The notes under the pieces are model-generated. The model saw only the letters and a program-made list of their open reading frames with translations. It ran no database searches and was not told the origin of the DNA. A stretch of DNA of 64,000 bases from DASRDU01 sp035652435 (lineage in GTDB: Bacteria > Acidobacteriota > Blastocatellia > RBC074): the NCBI GenBank assembly GCA_035652435.1, contig DASRDU010000067.1:18083-82082 (forward strand). The letters run 5' to 3'. The translations under genes and the position numbers were made by a program. Below, one piece after another: positions 18,886 through 26,173 of this stretch. How positions within the stretch are numbered: the stretch's first letter is position 1; the number at the start of each line of letters is the position of its first letter.

Positions 18886-20706
18886 ATGAAACTCACACCC
18901 TTCGACTGGATCGTCATCGCGGCGTACTTCCTCTTCAACCTGGGCATCGGCCTTTACTACGCGCGCCGGGCGCGGGGCAACACGAGCGAATTCTTCCTCT
19001 CGGGCCGCGACGTCCCGTGGTGGCTCGCGGGGACTTCGATGGTCGCGACGACGTTCGCCGCCGACACGCCGCTCGCCGTGACCGGATTTGTGGCGAAGAA
19101 CGGGATCGCCGGCAACTGGCTCTGGTGGAATATGGTGATGAGCGGGATGATGACGGTCTTCCTCTACGCGCGGCTCTGGCGGAGGGCCGGGGTGATGACC
19201 GACATAGAGTTCGCCGAGCTGCGCTACTCGGGCAAACCCGCCGCGTTCCTGCGTGGCTTCCGCGCGCTCTACCTCGGGCTGCCGATCAACTGCATCATCC
19301 TCGGCTGGGTCAATCTGGCGATGATCAAGATTCTGCGCGTCACGCTGGAAGTTGATGAACGGACGGCCATCCTGATCGTGATCGGTATGCTGCTGTTCAC
19401 GGCTTTTTATACGACCATCTCAGGGTTGTGGGGCGTGCTGGTGACCGACCTGTTTCAGTTCGTGCTGAAGATGGGCATGGTCATTCTGCTGGCCGTGCTG
19501 GCCGTCAGGGCGGTCGGCGGCATTGACGCGCTGAAGCTGAAGATCGCCGCTCTCGATGCGGCGGGCGGGCAGCAGGGATCGCGGCTGGCGTTTTTCCCCG
19601 ACATGGATTCGGCGTGGATGCCGCTCGTCACGCTCTTCGTTTACCTCGGCGTCAACTGGTGGGCGAGCTGGTATCCCGGGGCCGAGCCGGGCGGCGGCGG
19701 TTATGTCGCGCAGCGCATCTTCTCGGCCAGGGACGAGCGGCACGGGCTGCTCGCGACGCTCTGGTTCAATATCGCGCATTATGCGCTGCGCCCCTGGCCG
19801 TGGATTCTGACCGCGCTGGCTTCGCTGGTGCTGTACCCGAATCTGGTTGATAAGGAATCGGGCTACATCAGAACGCTCATGGATCCGAACATTTTCCCGA
19901 CGTGGCTGCGCGGCTTTATGCTCGCGGCTTTTGCGGCGGCGTATATGTCAACCATCGGCACGCAGCTCAACTGGGGCGCGTCGTACGTGATCAATGATTT
20001 CTACCGCCGCTTCGTCCGGCGCGACTCGGGCGAGGGCCATTACGTTTTTGCTTCGCAAATCGTCACCGTGCTGCTGATGTTTGTTTCGCTCGTCGTGACC
20101 TTCAACCTCAGCTCGATTGGCGGGGCGTGGAAATTATTGCTCGTGACTGGCGCGGGCACAGGCACTGTGCTGCTGCTGCGGTGGTTCTGGTGGCGCATCA
20201 ACGCCTGGTCTGAAGTTTCGGCGATGATCGTCGCCGCCGCCGTCTCGCTCTTCCTCCAGCTTTATCTCAAATGGGACAGCGACAAGCCGAGGGATTTCGC
20301 TTACATCATGCTGATCACTGTCGGGATCACAACTGTCGTCTGGCTCGCGGTGACTCTGCTGACCGCGCCGGAGCCAAAAGAGAAGCTGATCAGCTTCTAC
20401 CTCAGGGTGCGCCCTGAAGGGCCGGGCTGGAAGCGGATTGCCGCTCAGGCGGGCGCGAGTAAGACAGGCACGGGTGAGAGTCTGACGGCACAGTTCGTTA
20501 ACTGGATCCTCGGGTGCGTTCTGATTTACGCCTCACTGTTCGGCCTCGGCAAACTCATCTTCAAGGAGTGGCTCCCAGGTATCATCTATACTGCCATCGC
20601 CGTCGTCGCCGCCGTGCTGATCTCGCGGAGCCTCGCGCGCAGCGGCTGGCAGAGCGCGGCGACTGACGAGTCGGGCTATAGTCCTGCCATCGGCACTACT
20701 GACTGA
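18886..20706 (+). CDS. Sodium:solute symporter (SSS family), probable amino-sugar importer
   Basis: A 606-aa inner-membrane transporter with about 13-14 hydrophobic segments. The N-terminal signature DWIVIAAYFLFNLGIG, followed by FFLSGRDVPWWLAG and the ATTFAADTPLAVTG stretch, is typical of the SSS/SLC5 fold. Lying 17 bases after a GH20 hexosaminidase, it is likely to import N-acetylglucosamine or a related sugar with Na+. The substrate assignment is by context only. Residues beyond about 490 include a cytoplasmic loop and a last membrane pair not found in the shortest family members. Confidence 0.88.
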   Translation: MKLTPFDWIVIAAYFLFNLGIGLYYARRARGNTSEFFLSGRDVPWWLAGTSMVATTFAADTPLAVTGFVAKNGIAGNWLWWNMVMSGMMTVFLYARLWRRAGVMTDIEFAELRYSGKPAAFLRGFRALYLGLPINCIILGWVNLAMIKILRVTLEVDERTAILIVIGMLLFTAFYTTISGLWGVLVTDLFQFVLKMGMVILLAVLAVRAVGGIDALKLKIAALDAAGGQQGSRLAFFPDMDSAWMPLVTLFVYLGVNWWASWYPGAEPGGGGYVAQRIFSARDERHGLLATLWFNIAHYALRPWPWILTALASLVLYPNLVDKESGYIRTLMDPNIFPTWLRGFMLAAFAAAYMSTIGTQLNWGASYVINDFYRRFVRRDSGEGHYVFASQIVTVLLMFVSLVVTFNLSSIGGAWKLLLVTGAGTGTVLLLRWFWWRINAWSEVSAMIVAAAVSLFLQLYLKWDSDKPRDFAYIMLITVGITTVVWLAVTLLTAPEPKEKLISFYLRVRPEGPGWKRIAAQAGASKTGTGESLTAQFVNWILGCVLIYASLFGLGKLIFKEWLPGIIYTAIAVVAAVLISRSLARSGWQSAATDESGYSPAIGTTD

Positions 20707-21179
20707 ACCCGCAGTCCGAACCGCCTTCGACAATAATTCTGCGACCGTCAATGAATCGAGGCGGCTTACGCCTGGGAGCGCGGGCGTCCCGCCCGCCCGG
20801 CTTGTCGGGCAAGGCCTGATGGAATTCGCTCGGGCTTTGATTCCAAGCTGGGCGGGACGCCCGCGCTCCCAGGGGGGCAGACGCCACGATTTATTTACAG
20901 CAGTAATTTTTACGAAGGTGAAGAAAACCATGAAACGGTTCACCCCAAAACCCACCCGGCTATGAATCAGCCCGCTTCTTTCTTTGTCTTCTGCCTGGTG
21001 TAAATCCGCCGGAAACGCCCGGATTAGTAATATTCCTTGAAGGGACACTCAGGCCCCGTCTGATTCAGCCAGCATGGGCACTATGCTGAGAGCATCACTC
21101 TGGTGATCTTCTCAGGATCAGTGTCATTGCGCTCAGATGGTCAGCAAAACTTCAGCTCGCCCCAGGGGACACCCGGCAG
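20707..21179. other. Intergenic region with palindromic repeat element
   Basis: 473 bases between the symporter and the interrupted surface-protein gene. It holds a long inverted repeat at 20771-20873 and otherwise no supported gene. No convincing promoter or ribosome-binding site was found upstream of 21180. Confidence 0.5.
20771..20873. repeat. MITE/REP-like palindromic element
   Basis: A perfect 24-bp inverted repeat: 20771-20794, beginning CCTGGGAGCGCGGGCG, pairs with 20850-20873. It encloses a 55-base loop that contains its own small hairpin (CCCGGCTTGTCGGG). GC-rich CTGGGAGCGCGGGCGTCCCG palindromes are dispersed in many bacterial genomes. This one may also act as a terminator for the symporter, though no T-tract follows. 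Confidence 0.7.
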
Positions 21180-21602
21180 ATGAAAAACGCCTTCTTCCAA
21201 TTAATGCTCGTCGCTGCCTGCGCACTGCTCGCCTGTGCCGCACTCGTTCTGCATCACACGGCGTCAGCCTCAGGCGCGGGCATCAGCCTCACGACTCTCG
21301 GCACGGCTTACACGCAGAACTTTGACACGCTCGCCAGTTCAGGCACGTCCAGCGCTGTCCCCGCCGGCTGGGCTTTCAGCGAGTCGGGAACCAACGCAAA
21401 TACAACCTACACTGCCGGCACAGGCTCCAGCTCGACGGCTGATACCTACAGCTTCGGCGCAACGGGCAGCACGGAGCGGGCCTTCGGCGGGCTGCGAAGC
21501 AGCAGCCTCGTTCCCACCATCGGCGCATGCTTCACCAACGACACCGGCAGGCAGATCACGAAGCTGCCTCCCTGTGCAAATGAGTCAAGATTATTGGTTT
21601 GA
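21180..21602 (+). pseudogene. Calx-beta surface protein, N-terminal fragment split by the integrated element
   Basis: A signal-anchor (residues 1-33) and the first ~90 residues of a secreted protein whose nearest relative is the 1941-aa product at 39928. The pieces TLGTAYTQNFDTLASSGT and FGSAIQEDFNTLSASGT align. The native frame ends at the attachment core 21552-21565. The following 12 codons to the TGA at 21602 belong to the element, giving a truncated 140-aa product. Joining codons 1-129 to the frame resuming at 37933 restores ...QITKLTVAYTGEEWR, which matches the paralogue's VVKYTGEQWR. It is therefore interrupted, not decayed. Confidence 0.85.
21552..21565 (+). repeat. attL core (14-bp direct repeat)
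   Basis: CAGATCACGAAGCT, identical to 37919-37932. Identity stops at the flanking bases (G before and G after here; A before and C after at the right end). It encodes Q-I-T-K-L of the host gene in the correct frame on both sides. Confidence 0.88.
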
Positions 21603-21681
21603 GAATAAAGGGTTTGTAGGCGAGAGCCAGCCACAGACAAGCATTCGGGCCACTTTGCGGGCCACACCCGCCGAATCAGCA

Positions 21682-22080
21682 TCAATCCCCACCATCCCCT
21701 TCAGCATGCATTTCGAGAGCTTCAATCCGCGCCGTGAGCTGAGCAATTGTCTGGTGCATCTCGCGCTGCGTTTTGGTCAGTGCCTCAACCTCCGGGCTAA
21801 CGCGTTTATGATCTGAATCCAGATCACCCCAATGGACCATTGCAAGCGCCATATCAGGTGAACTGCCCGGGTTGCCGGATGCAGCTTTACCGTCTTCAGA
21901 TCTGGCGATAACTGAATAACGAATACTCGAATTTTCCGGGCCGGCATCAAGGACTTCGACCAAGACTTTTTGAATGCCCCCGTCCTTTGCGTTGCGATAA
22001 CAAGTGAACGTTTTCCGTTCGTAGGCTTCGAAGAACTTCCCAAACTTCTTGATCACAGCAACTAATTCAAGGTCCGACAT
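21682..22080 (-). CDS. Hypothetical protein with C-terminal coiled coil, last gene of the RelA/SpoT operon
   Basis: 132 aa, not recognised. Residues 10-80 look beta-rich and end in MALAMVHWGDLD. Residues 90-128 form a heptad-like helix (TKTQREMHQTIAQLTARIEAL). AGGAG lies 9 bases before the ATG at 22080, and the gap to the upstream gene is 13 bases, so it is co-transcribed with it. It is the element's leftmost gene, a typical position for accessory cargo. The coiled coil suggests interaction with the similarly coiled upstream product. Confidence 0.7.
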   Translation of the reverse strand: MSDLELVAVIKKFGKFFEAYERKTFTCYRNAKDGGIQKVLVEVLDAGPENSSIRYSVIARSEDGKAASGNPGSSPDMALAMVHWGDLDSDHKRVSPEVEALTKTQREMHQTIAQLTARIEALEMHAEGDGGD

Positions 22081-22093
22081 TGATAATTACTCC

Positions 22094-22636
22094 TCATTGT
22101 ATGGGTTTCCGAAGTTTGAGTTTCGCCCCGTTGCACAGATCCGCCTGAGAGTTGGCTTCCTGAATCGCGGTCAGCATTTCCCCCTGAACCTCAGCGATCC
22201 GCTGCGCCAAGGCAGTGAAGCCCGTCGCGTCAAACTCGAAAGCCAGATGCACACCCCCGGCAGAATATCCAACCGAACGGCCAGCCATATCTCTGGCTTC
22301 TTTCAGCAACTCGCTGCGTTCTTGAGCCAGCATCTGCGCCCGCTCCATCTGAGTGACGTATTGCCTTGACGCCTGCCTGTCCCTCTTAGCCTTGTCGCGA
22401 AGGTTTTCCAGCCAGCTCAAAAGATCACCAGTGGGGATCAGGATCTTCGATCCGGCCATTCGCGCCTTCAGATTGCCGGCATTGATTTCCTGGCGGATGA
22501 AACTCTCTTCCACCCCGAGTGCCGCGGCTGCCTCCTTGCAGTTGAAGGCAAGCTTTTCAATCGGCCGCTTCTTCCTCGCGGTCTTGGCCTTCTGCTCGGC
22601 CAGTACAGCGTCCCTGATTTCAGTGATGCGGCTCAT
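22094..22636 (-). CDS. HTH (excisionase-family) protein with coiled-coil and C-terminal domain
   Basis: 180 aa. Residues 28-75 form an excisionase/MerR-like helix-turn-helix (CKEAAAALGVEESFIRQEINAG followed by the ILIPTGDLLSWLENL wing). A charged helix at about 78-115 is likely coiled coil. The last 60 residues (GVHLAFEFDATGFTALAQRI) are of unknown fold. Its ATG overlaps the stop of the RelA/SpoT gene as ATGA (22633-22636), so translation is coupled. It may be an antitoxin or a DNA-targeting partner of the nucleotide synthetase; this is inferred from coupling only. Confidence 0.75.
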   Translation of the reverse strand: MSRITEIRDAVLAEQKAKTARKKRPIEKLAFNCKEAAAALGVEESFIRQEINAGNLKARMAGSKILIPTGDLLSWLENLRDKAKRDRQASRQYVTQMERAQMLAQERSELLKEARDMAGRSVGYSAGGVHLAFEFDATGFTALAQRIAEVQGEMLTAIQEANSQADLCNGAKLKLRKPIQ

Positions 22637-23763
22637 TCGTCAGACTTCTTCTTAGGAGTTCTTGCAACTACTTTCTTCCTGATTTTTCGCTTTGGGGCTG
22701 ATTGACCTGACTCCTTTTTAGTGTGAAGGAGATTACCAAGTTGAGGAACTTTCAAGCTGCTCGGCTCAGGCATACGGCTAATTAAAACTGGTGATTCTAT
22801 AACTGGCGATTCCCGGAATTGAATTACCGGAATATGGATATTATCGAACAGTGTCGCATAATCAATTTTACTGAAATCGTATTTCCCGAAGTCGAAGAGG
22901 GGTTTAGGAGTTGCTGCATCTGTCAGAGATTTTACCCGCTTCTCGAGTTCCTCTTTTTGCTGTTTCGTGATTTCCAGCTTTTCAACCTCCGCTTTCAAGT
23001 CGGCAGCCAATTTATCGTGTTTGGCTATTGCCTCGTTGTATTCCCGCTCTTTAATTCCAAGCTGCCCTTTGAGGAATCGAATGTATGACCCCATTTCATC
23101 AGCGCTCCCGGCCAAACGATTGAAAATGACCGAAAATTGCGCAAGGATCACATTGTTTAGGTCATGTGGATAGCTGAACTTGTGATCAATTTCCGCCCAG
23201 CCCTCTTCAAATATTGTCCTGACTTGAATTTCTGCAACGAACTGATCAACTGATGGCTGGGATTTGACCAAGTAGTGAATTGACCGGTAGCCACGCGGAT
23301 GCTCTTTTATTTTGCAACCTTCCGCCTTGAACTGCTGCGTGAGTTCTTCCGGATCACCTTTCCTCACATTGGCAATCGGCTTTTCCTTCAGCTTCCAAGT
23401 GCCTTTTATGAATGTGTGAATGGGCCTCCAATCTTCCTTGAAAAGGTGCATTGCTCTGATCCCGATCAGATCTGTGATTGAGTCCCTGTAATTATCAGGT
23501 GTAATCGTCAGCGAAGGATCATCTAGCTTCTTTCGAATTATTTTTGCCACCAAGTGTTCAGGGTCTTTGATCCGGACTTTCAGGGAGTGGACTTCATTCA
23601 CCTGTCGCAATCGCTCAGCGATATAGTTCGCTGTTGGCAATAAATTTGGGGTGTTGCTTGAATGGTCCAGATGGATTTTGTTGAGATCCTCCCAACTCAG
23701 TCCGGTTTTATCAAGCGCGTCTTCAGGCAAGTTGAAGTTCTTGAGCAAAGTCTTTTGATCCAT
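22633..23763 (-). CDS. RelA/SpoT-type nucleotide pyrophosphokinase (small alarmone synthetase-like), element-borne
   Basis: 376 aa with a synthetase domain but no HD hydrolase domain. Key elements are present: KVRIKDPEHLVAKIIRK (62-78), DLIGIRAMHLF with Asp98, GYRSIHYLV with the guanosine-stacking Tyr159, and EIQVRT...WAEIDHKFSY with Glu178. Residues 235-282 are coiled coil. Residues 290-376 are a linker with a strongly basic tail (KRKIRKK, PKKK). A TTG at 23769 is in frame, but the ATG at 23763 follows AAGAAGG by 10 bases and is preferred. It lies between two HTH genes in a phage-type element, the setting of toxSAS toxins and CapRel-like defence proteins. Whether the product is ppGpp, ppApp or modified tRNA is unknown. 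The gene is A+T-rich. Confidence 0.88.
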   Translation of the reverse strand: MDQKTLLKNFNLPEDALDKTGLSWEDLNKIHLDHSSNTPNLLPTANYIAERLRQVNEVHSLKVRIKDPEHLVAKIIRKKLDDPSLTITPDNYRDSITDLIGIRAMHLFKEDWRPIHTFIKGTWKLKEKPIANVRKGDPEELTQQFKAEGCKIKEHPRGYRSIHYLVKSQPSVDQFVAEIQVRTIFEEGWAEIDHKFSYPHDLNNVILAQFSVIFNRLAGSADEMGSYIRFLKGQLGIKEREYNEAIAKHDKLAADLKAEVEKLEITKQQKEELEKRVKSLTDAATPKPLFDFGKYDFSKIDYATLFDNIHIPVIQFRESPVIESPVLISRMPEPSSLKVPQLGNLLHTKKESGQSAPKRKIRKKVVARTPKKKSDE

Positions 23764-23765
23764 GG

Positions 23766-24005
23766 TCAAATAGCCTTCTTTTTCGCTGACTTTGAGCTAT
23801 TGGGCTTCTTGGAATTTGCCGGGCGCCCGCCTTTGTCCGGCTCATAATTCAGGACGTCAGCCGTCTTCAGAAATCTTTTCCCAGCAATTGTCAGGAAAGG
23901 CAGCTTTCCGCGGTCCAGCAAATTCACGATTGCCTGCACCGAAACGCCCCGCAGTCGGGCCGCTTGGGCAGGCGTAATCAGGTTCTCCAGTTCGTTGCTT
24001 GCCAT
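23766..24005 (-). CDS. Small excisionase/MerR-family HTH protein, probable operon repressor
   Basis: 79 aa. Residues 8-52 match the excisionase-type winged HTH (LITPAQAARLRGVSVQAIVNLLDRGKLPFL..AGKRFLKTADVL), followed by a basic tail rich in Lys/Ser (GGRPANSKKP...KKK). The frame is open upstream to 24218, but a consensus promoter ends 8 bases before the ATG at 24005, fixing that start. The transcript would be nearly leaderless, as for some phage repressors. It lies 2 bases from the RelA/SpoT start. It faces a divergent promoter with a shared operator-like word, so autorepression and control of the rightward gene are likely. Confidence 0.8.
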   Translation of the reverse strand: MASNELENLITPAQAARLRGVSVQAIVNLLDRGKLPFLTIAGKRFLKTADVLNYEPDKGGRPANSKKPNSSKSAKKKAI

Positions 24006-24013
24006 ATTACAGC

Positions 24014-24041
24014 ATTGTAGCCATCCTGTGTACTTTGTCAA
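24014..24041 (-). promoter_or_regulatory. Near-consensus leaderless promoter for the HTH-RelA/SpoT operon
   Basis: On the minus strand TTGACA (24041-24036) and TACAAT (24019-24014) are separated by 16 bases. The expected start of transcription, about 24006-24008, almost coincides with the ATG at 24005. The spacer contains TACACAGG. Confidence 0.75.
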
Positions 24042-24125
24042 TTGCTTTAGACAATTCATCCATCGCATTGGCCAGAAACCGTTATTAAAAGCCATCGGCG
24101 GCCTGTCAGGCAATAAAATAACCTC

Positions 24126-24154
24126 TTGAGTAGCTACACAGGTTATGGTAATAT
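24126..24154 (+). promoter_or_regulatory. Extended -10 promoter for the rightward SWIM-like gene
   Basis: TTGAGT (24126-24131) and TAATAT (24149-24154) are separated by 17 bases, with TGG just before the -10. The spacer carries TACACAGG in the same place, 3 bases after the -35, as in the opposing promoter at 24014-24041. This points to one repressor for both. Confidence 0.65.
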
Positions 24155-24198
24155 CCTCTCTGTCAGAGATTGATACTTCAACGACTGGAGGAAACAAA

Positions 24199-24474
24199 AT
24201 GGTCAGACTCGAAAACAATCAGCAGTTCAGGAAGGCGGCAGAGAGGGCGGCGAAGAATCACAACTTCGTGGTTCGCGTCAGTGATGGCCAGTACCGGGTT
24301 CACAGCGGCGTCAGCTCGAATGACTATCTGGTGTCCTTCTTCAAGGGCGGGGACGGCAAGGCTTGGGCGAACTGCACCTGCATCGCCGGGCAGAATAACG
24401 CCGCCTGCCATCACGTGGTCAGCGCCGGCTGGGTCCACAAGGGTATCGTGCGGATGGCGAAGAGGGCCGCATGA
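24199..24474 (+). CDS. Small SWIM-like zinc-finger protein
   Basis: 91 aa. The C-terminal half carries CTCIAGQNNAACHHV, fitting the C-x-C-(n)-C-x-H pattern of SWIM zinc fingers that bind DNA or protein. The N-terminal half is helical and basic (FRKAAERAAKNHNF). GGAGG lies 7 bases before the ATG at 24199. The upstream in-frame ATG at 24145 lies inside the promoter and is rejected. It is the first gene of the rightward transcript and is followed by two hairpins. The role is unknown. Confidence 0.72.
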   Translation: MVRLENNQQFRKAAERAAKNHNFVVRVSDGQYRVHSGVSSNDYLVSFFKGGDGKAWANCTCIAGQNNAACHHVVSAGWVHKGIVRMAKRAA

Positions 24475-24480
24475 AACAAA

Positions 24481-24512
24481 GGGCTTGCCAGAGCGCCAAC
24501 TCTGACAAGCCC
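24481..24512 (+). terminator. Hairpin after SWIM-like gene
   Basis: GGGCTTG at 24481-24487 pairs with CAAGCCC at 24506-24512, with further CAGAG/CTCTG pairing inside. It lies just after the stop and ahead of a stronger terminator. It may be an upstream half of a tandem terminator. Confidence 0.5.
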
Positions 24513-24519
24513 CCTCCGA

Positions 24520-24568
24520 AAAGGAGTGATACTGAGACATCCGGATTTTATCACTCCTTTCATTTTTT
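24520..24568 (+). terminator. Rho-independent terminator
   Basis: AAAGGAGTGATA (24520-24531) pairs perfectly with TATCACTCCTTT (24549-24560), followed by CATTTTTT. It closes the SWIM-like gene's transcript. Confidence 0.8.
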
Positions 24569-24624
24569 GACTACCTGACAATGCCCCGTTCTGGTAGTCC
24601 TCACCACAAACAGAAAGGGAGATT

Positions 24625-24942
24625 ATGAGGCAGAAAATTCAACAGCACTGGAAGTCGAATCTTGACGCGCCGTCGTTCGCGATCTGCGCCGGCGACACGC
24701 TCACTCTGGAAAATCTGCGCAAGCCGAAGCCCGGCGAACTGATCCTGCTGGGCATCTGGGATGCTGAGGAATACCTGCACATCGGCGAGTATCAGGGGCC
24801 GGCTGGTAACGGCTGGCGATTTCTGATGGAAGACGGTGAGGTGCGCGACTTCAGGCCGGAGCAGATCAGGCTGAAGGGGCGCGTCGTGTACGTGGATGCG
24901 TTCGCCGGGATCACTGAGATTGATTTTGCGGTTGCGGCTTGA
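24625..24942 (+). CDS. Hypothetical 105-aa protein
   Basis: Not recognised. The product reads as a short all-beta protein (GELILLGIWDAEEYLHIGEY, WRFLMEDGEVRDF, LKGRVVYVDAF) after a helical start, without membrane segments or metal motifs. AAAGGGAG lies upstream of the ATG, and codon use is GC-rich like the terminase end of the element. It follows a terminator, so it needs its own promoter, which I did not find with confidence. Confidence 0.6.
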   Translation: MRQKIQQHWKSNLDAPSFAICAGDTLTLENLRKPKPGELILLGIWDAEEYLHIGEYQGPAGNGWRFLMEDGEVRDFRPEQIRLKGRVVYVDAFAGITEIDFAVAA

Positions 24943-25087
24943 ACTATCGCGACAGGGCAGCAGGAGCAGAGGGCGGGCTTCCGGGCTCGCCCTTTTCAAT
25001 TTTGGAGGGCAGATCAAAATCAGCTTGATTTTAATCAGTCTGCATTGTAGAGTCTGCAATATGGTATTCTCCAACGGAGGTAATTCA

Positions 25088-25621
25088 ATGGGAAAAAGAA
25101 AAGGAAAGTCAGAGAGCCCTAAAGCATCAAAGGGGCGGAAGAAGATAATAGGTCCAATAGCTGCATCAGATTTGTTCATTTCGTATGCCTCGGATAAAGA
25201 AGAGACTGGCAAGTCATTACCATCCGAGGTTACACAAGAGCGTGCTGAACAGGCGTGGAAGGCGTTTCTTGATACAACTCTGTTGATTTCGAACAAACTT
25301 AGTGAAGAACACGAAACGTTACCAGTGAAGGAGAATAAGGAGGTCGCCAACCCCGCATCACCAATCAGACGTACACCAATTGCTGGCAACCTGTTTCTGA
25401 TGCTGCTGCCTGCTGCTGATCGCGAGGTTTACGCGGGCGATCTGGCCGAGGAGTTCCAGACTTGGGTTAATCAGTATGGATTGAGGACAGCACAGTTATA
25501 CTACCTGAAAGATTGCGTTACTTTTGCTTGGCCAATTATCAGGTTTTGGGGAAAGAAATTTGCAAAATGGATCACCTTCATCGCTCCGCTGCTGGAAATT
25601 TTGAGGCGAGCGATGCACTGA
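25088..25621 (+). CDS. Small membrane-associated protein resembling the N-terminal prefix of PadR-linked permeases
   Basis: 177 aa. GGAGG lies 6 bases before the ATG at 25088. Residues 1-30 are very basic. Residues 95-177 contain LFLMLLPAADREVYAGDLAEEF, then YYLKDCVTFAWPII and a hydrophobic C-terminus. This resembles the LLP....REE.LGDL.EEY segment found in small cyanobacterial and acidobacterial membrane proteins and as a prefix on permeases next to PadR regulators. A PadR gene follows after 55 bases, which supports that reading. The middle is low complexity. It could be a stand-alone partner of the regulator or a cut-down permease. Confidence 0.6.
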   Translation: MGKRKGKSESPKASKGRKKIIGPIAASDLFISYASDKEETGKSLPSEVTQERAEQAWKAFLDTTLLISNKLSEEHETLPVKENKEVANPASPIRRTPIAGNLFLMLLPAADREVYAGDLAEEFQTWVNQYGLRTAQLYYLKDCVTFAWPIIRFWGKKFAKWITFIAPLLEILRRAMH

Positions 25622-25676
25622 TCAATTGCGATCCATTTTTCTTGTTCATTAGGTTTTTCTGGGAAGATTTACAGTT

Positions 25677-26006
25677 ATGGGTACTGATAAAAAATACAGT
25701 TTAGGCGAGTTTGAAGAATTAGTTTTGCTGGCAATTATCAAACTGAACAATCACACATATGGCGTCCCGATCCGTGAGGAACTTGAAGCGGCCGGCCGAG
25801 CCGTCACGGTCGGGGCGCTTTACACAACCCTCGACAGACTTGCAGACAAGGGTTACATCAAGTCCCGAGACGCTGATCCGACTCCTGAGCGGGGGAACAG
25901 AGTAAAGCGTTATTTCAAGGTCACCGGCTTAGGTGTGCAGGCTCTGCGGCAAGCGGAACTGGCGCGCCGCAGCCTCGTTCCTTCACTGAAGAAAGCCTTG
26001 GCGTGA
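25677..26006 (+). CDS. PadR-family transcriptional regulator
   Basis: 109 aa. A winged-helix PadR domain covers almost the whole protein: LGEFEELVLLAIIKL, YGVPIREELEAAG, VGALYTTLDRLADKGYI and RVKRYFKVTGLGVQAL. PadR proteins are repressors whose target is often the adjacent gene, here the small membrane protein upstream. A bidirectional terminator follows at 26118. Its presence in a phage-type element suggests it controls cargo or host-responsive genes. Confidence 0.88.
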   Translation: MGTDKKYSLGEFEELVLLAIIKLNNHTYGVPIREELEAAGRAVTVGALYTTLDRLADKGYIKSRDADPTPERGNRVKRYFKVTGLGVQALRQAELARRSLVPSLKKALA

Positions 26007-26117
26007 AAAACTTTTCGATCAATGTTTATGGGCTTTCTGCGCTGGAGGGAATTTTGATGGTTGTCTGAATAGGCGGATTTGGTAACCTGCTGCTGTTTGG
26101 ATACCGATGATGAGCAG

Positions 26118-26157
26118 GAAGGCCGGGCAGATTTATGGCTGAATCTGTCCGGCCTTC
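26118..26157. terminator. Bidirectional terminator between PadR gene and the minus-strand operon
   Basis: GAAGGCCGGGCAGATT (26118-26133) pairs with AATCTGTCCGGCCTTC (26142-26157) with one G-U pair and an 8-base loop, followed by TTCTTTG. It lies between convergent genes ending at 26006 and 26174. Confidence 0.82.
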
Positions 26158-26173
26158 TTCTTTGCAGCACTGA

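Noticed and set aside
24145..24198. Upstream ATG for the SWIM-like gene
   Set aside because: Lies within the -10 region of its promoter; the ATG at 24199 has GGAGG at ideal spacing.
24601..25389. 262-codon minus-strand frame across the hypothetical and PadR-linked genes
   Set aside because: The plus-strand genes have proper ribosome-binding sites and one has recognisable motifs; this frame has neither.
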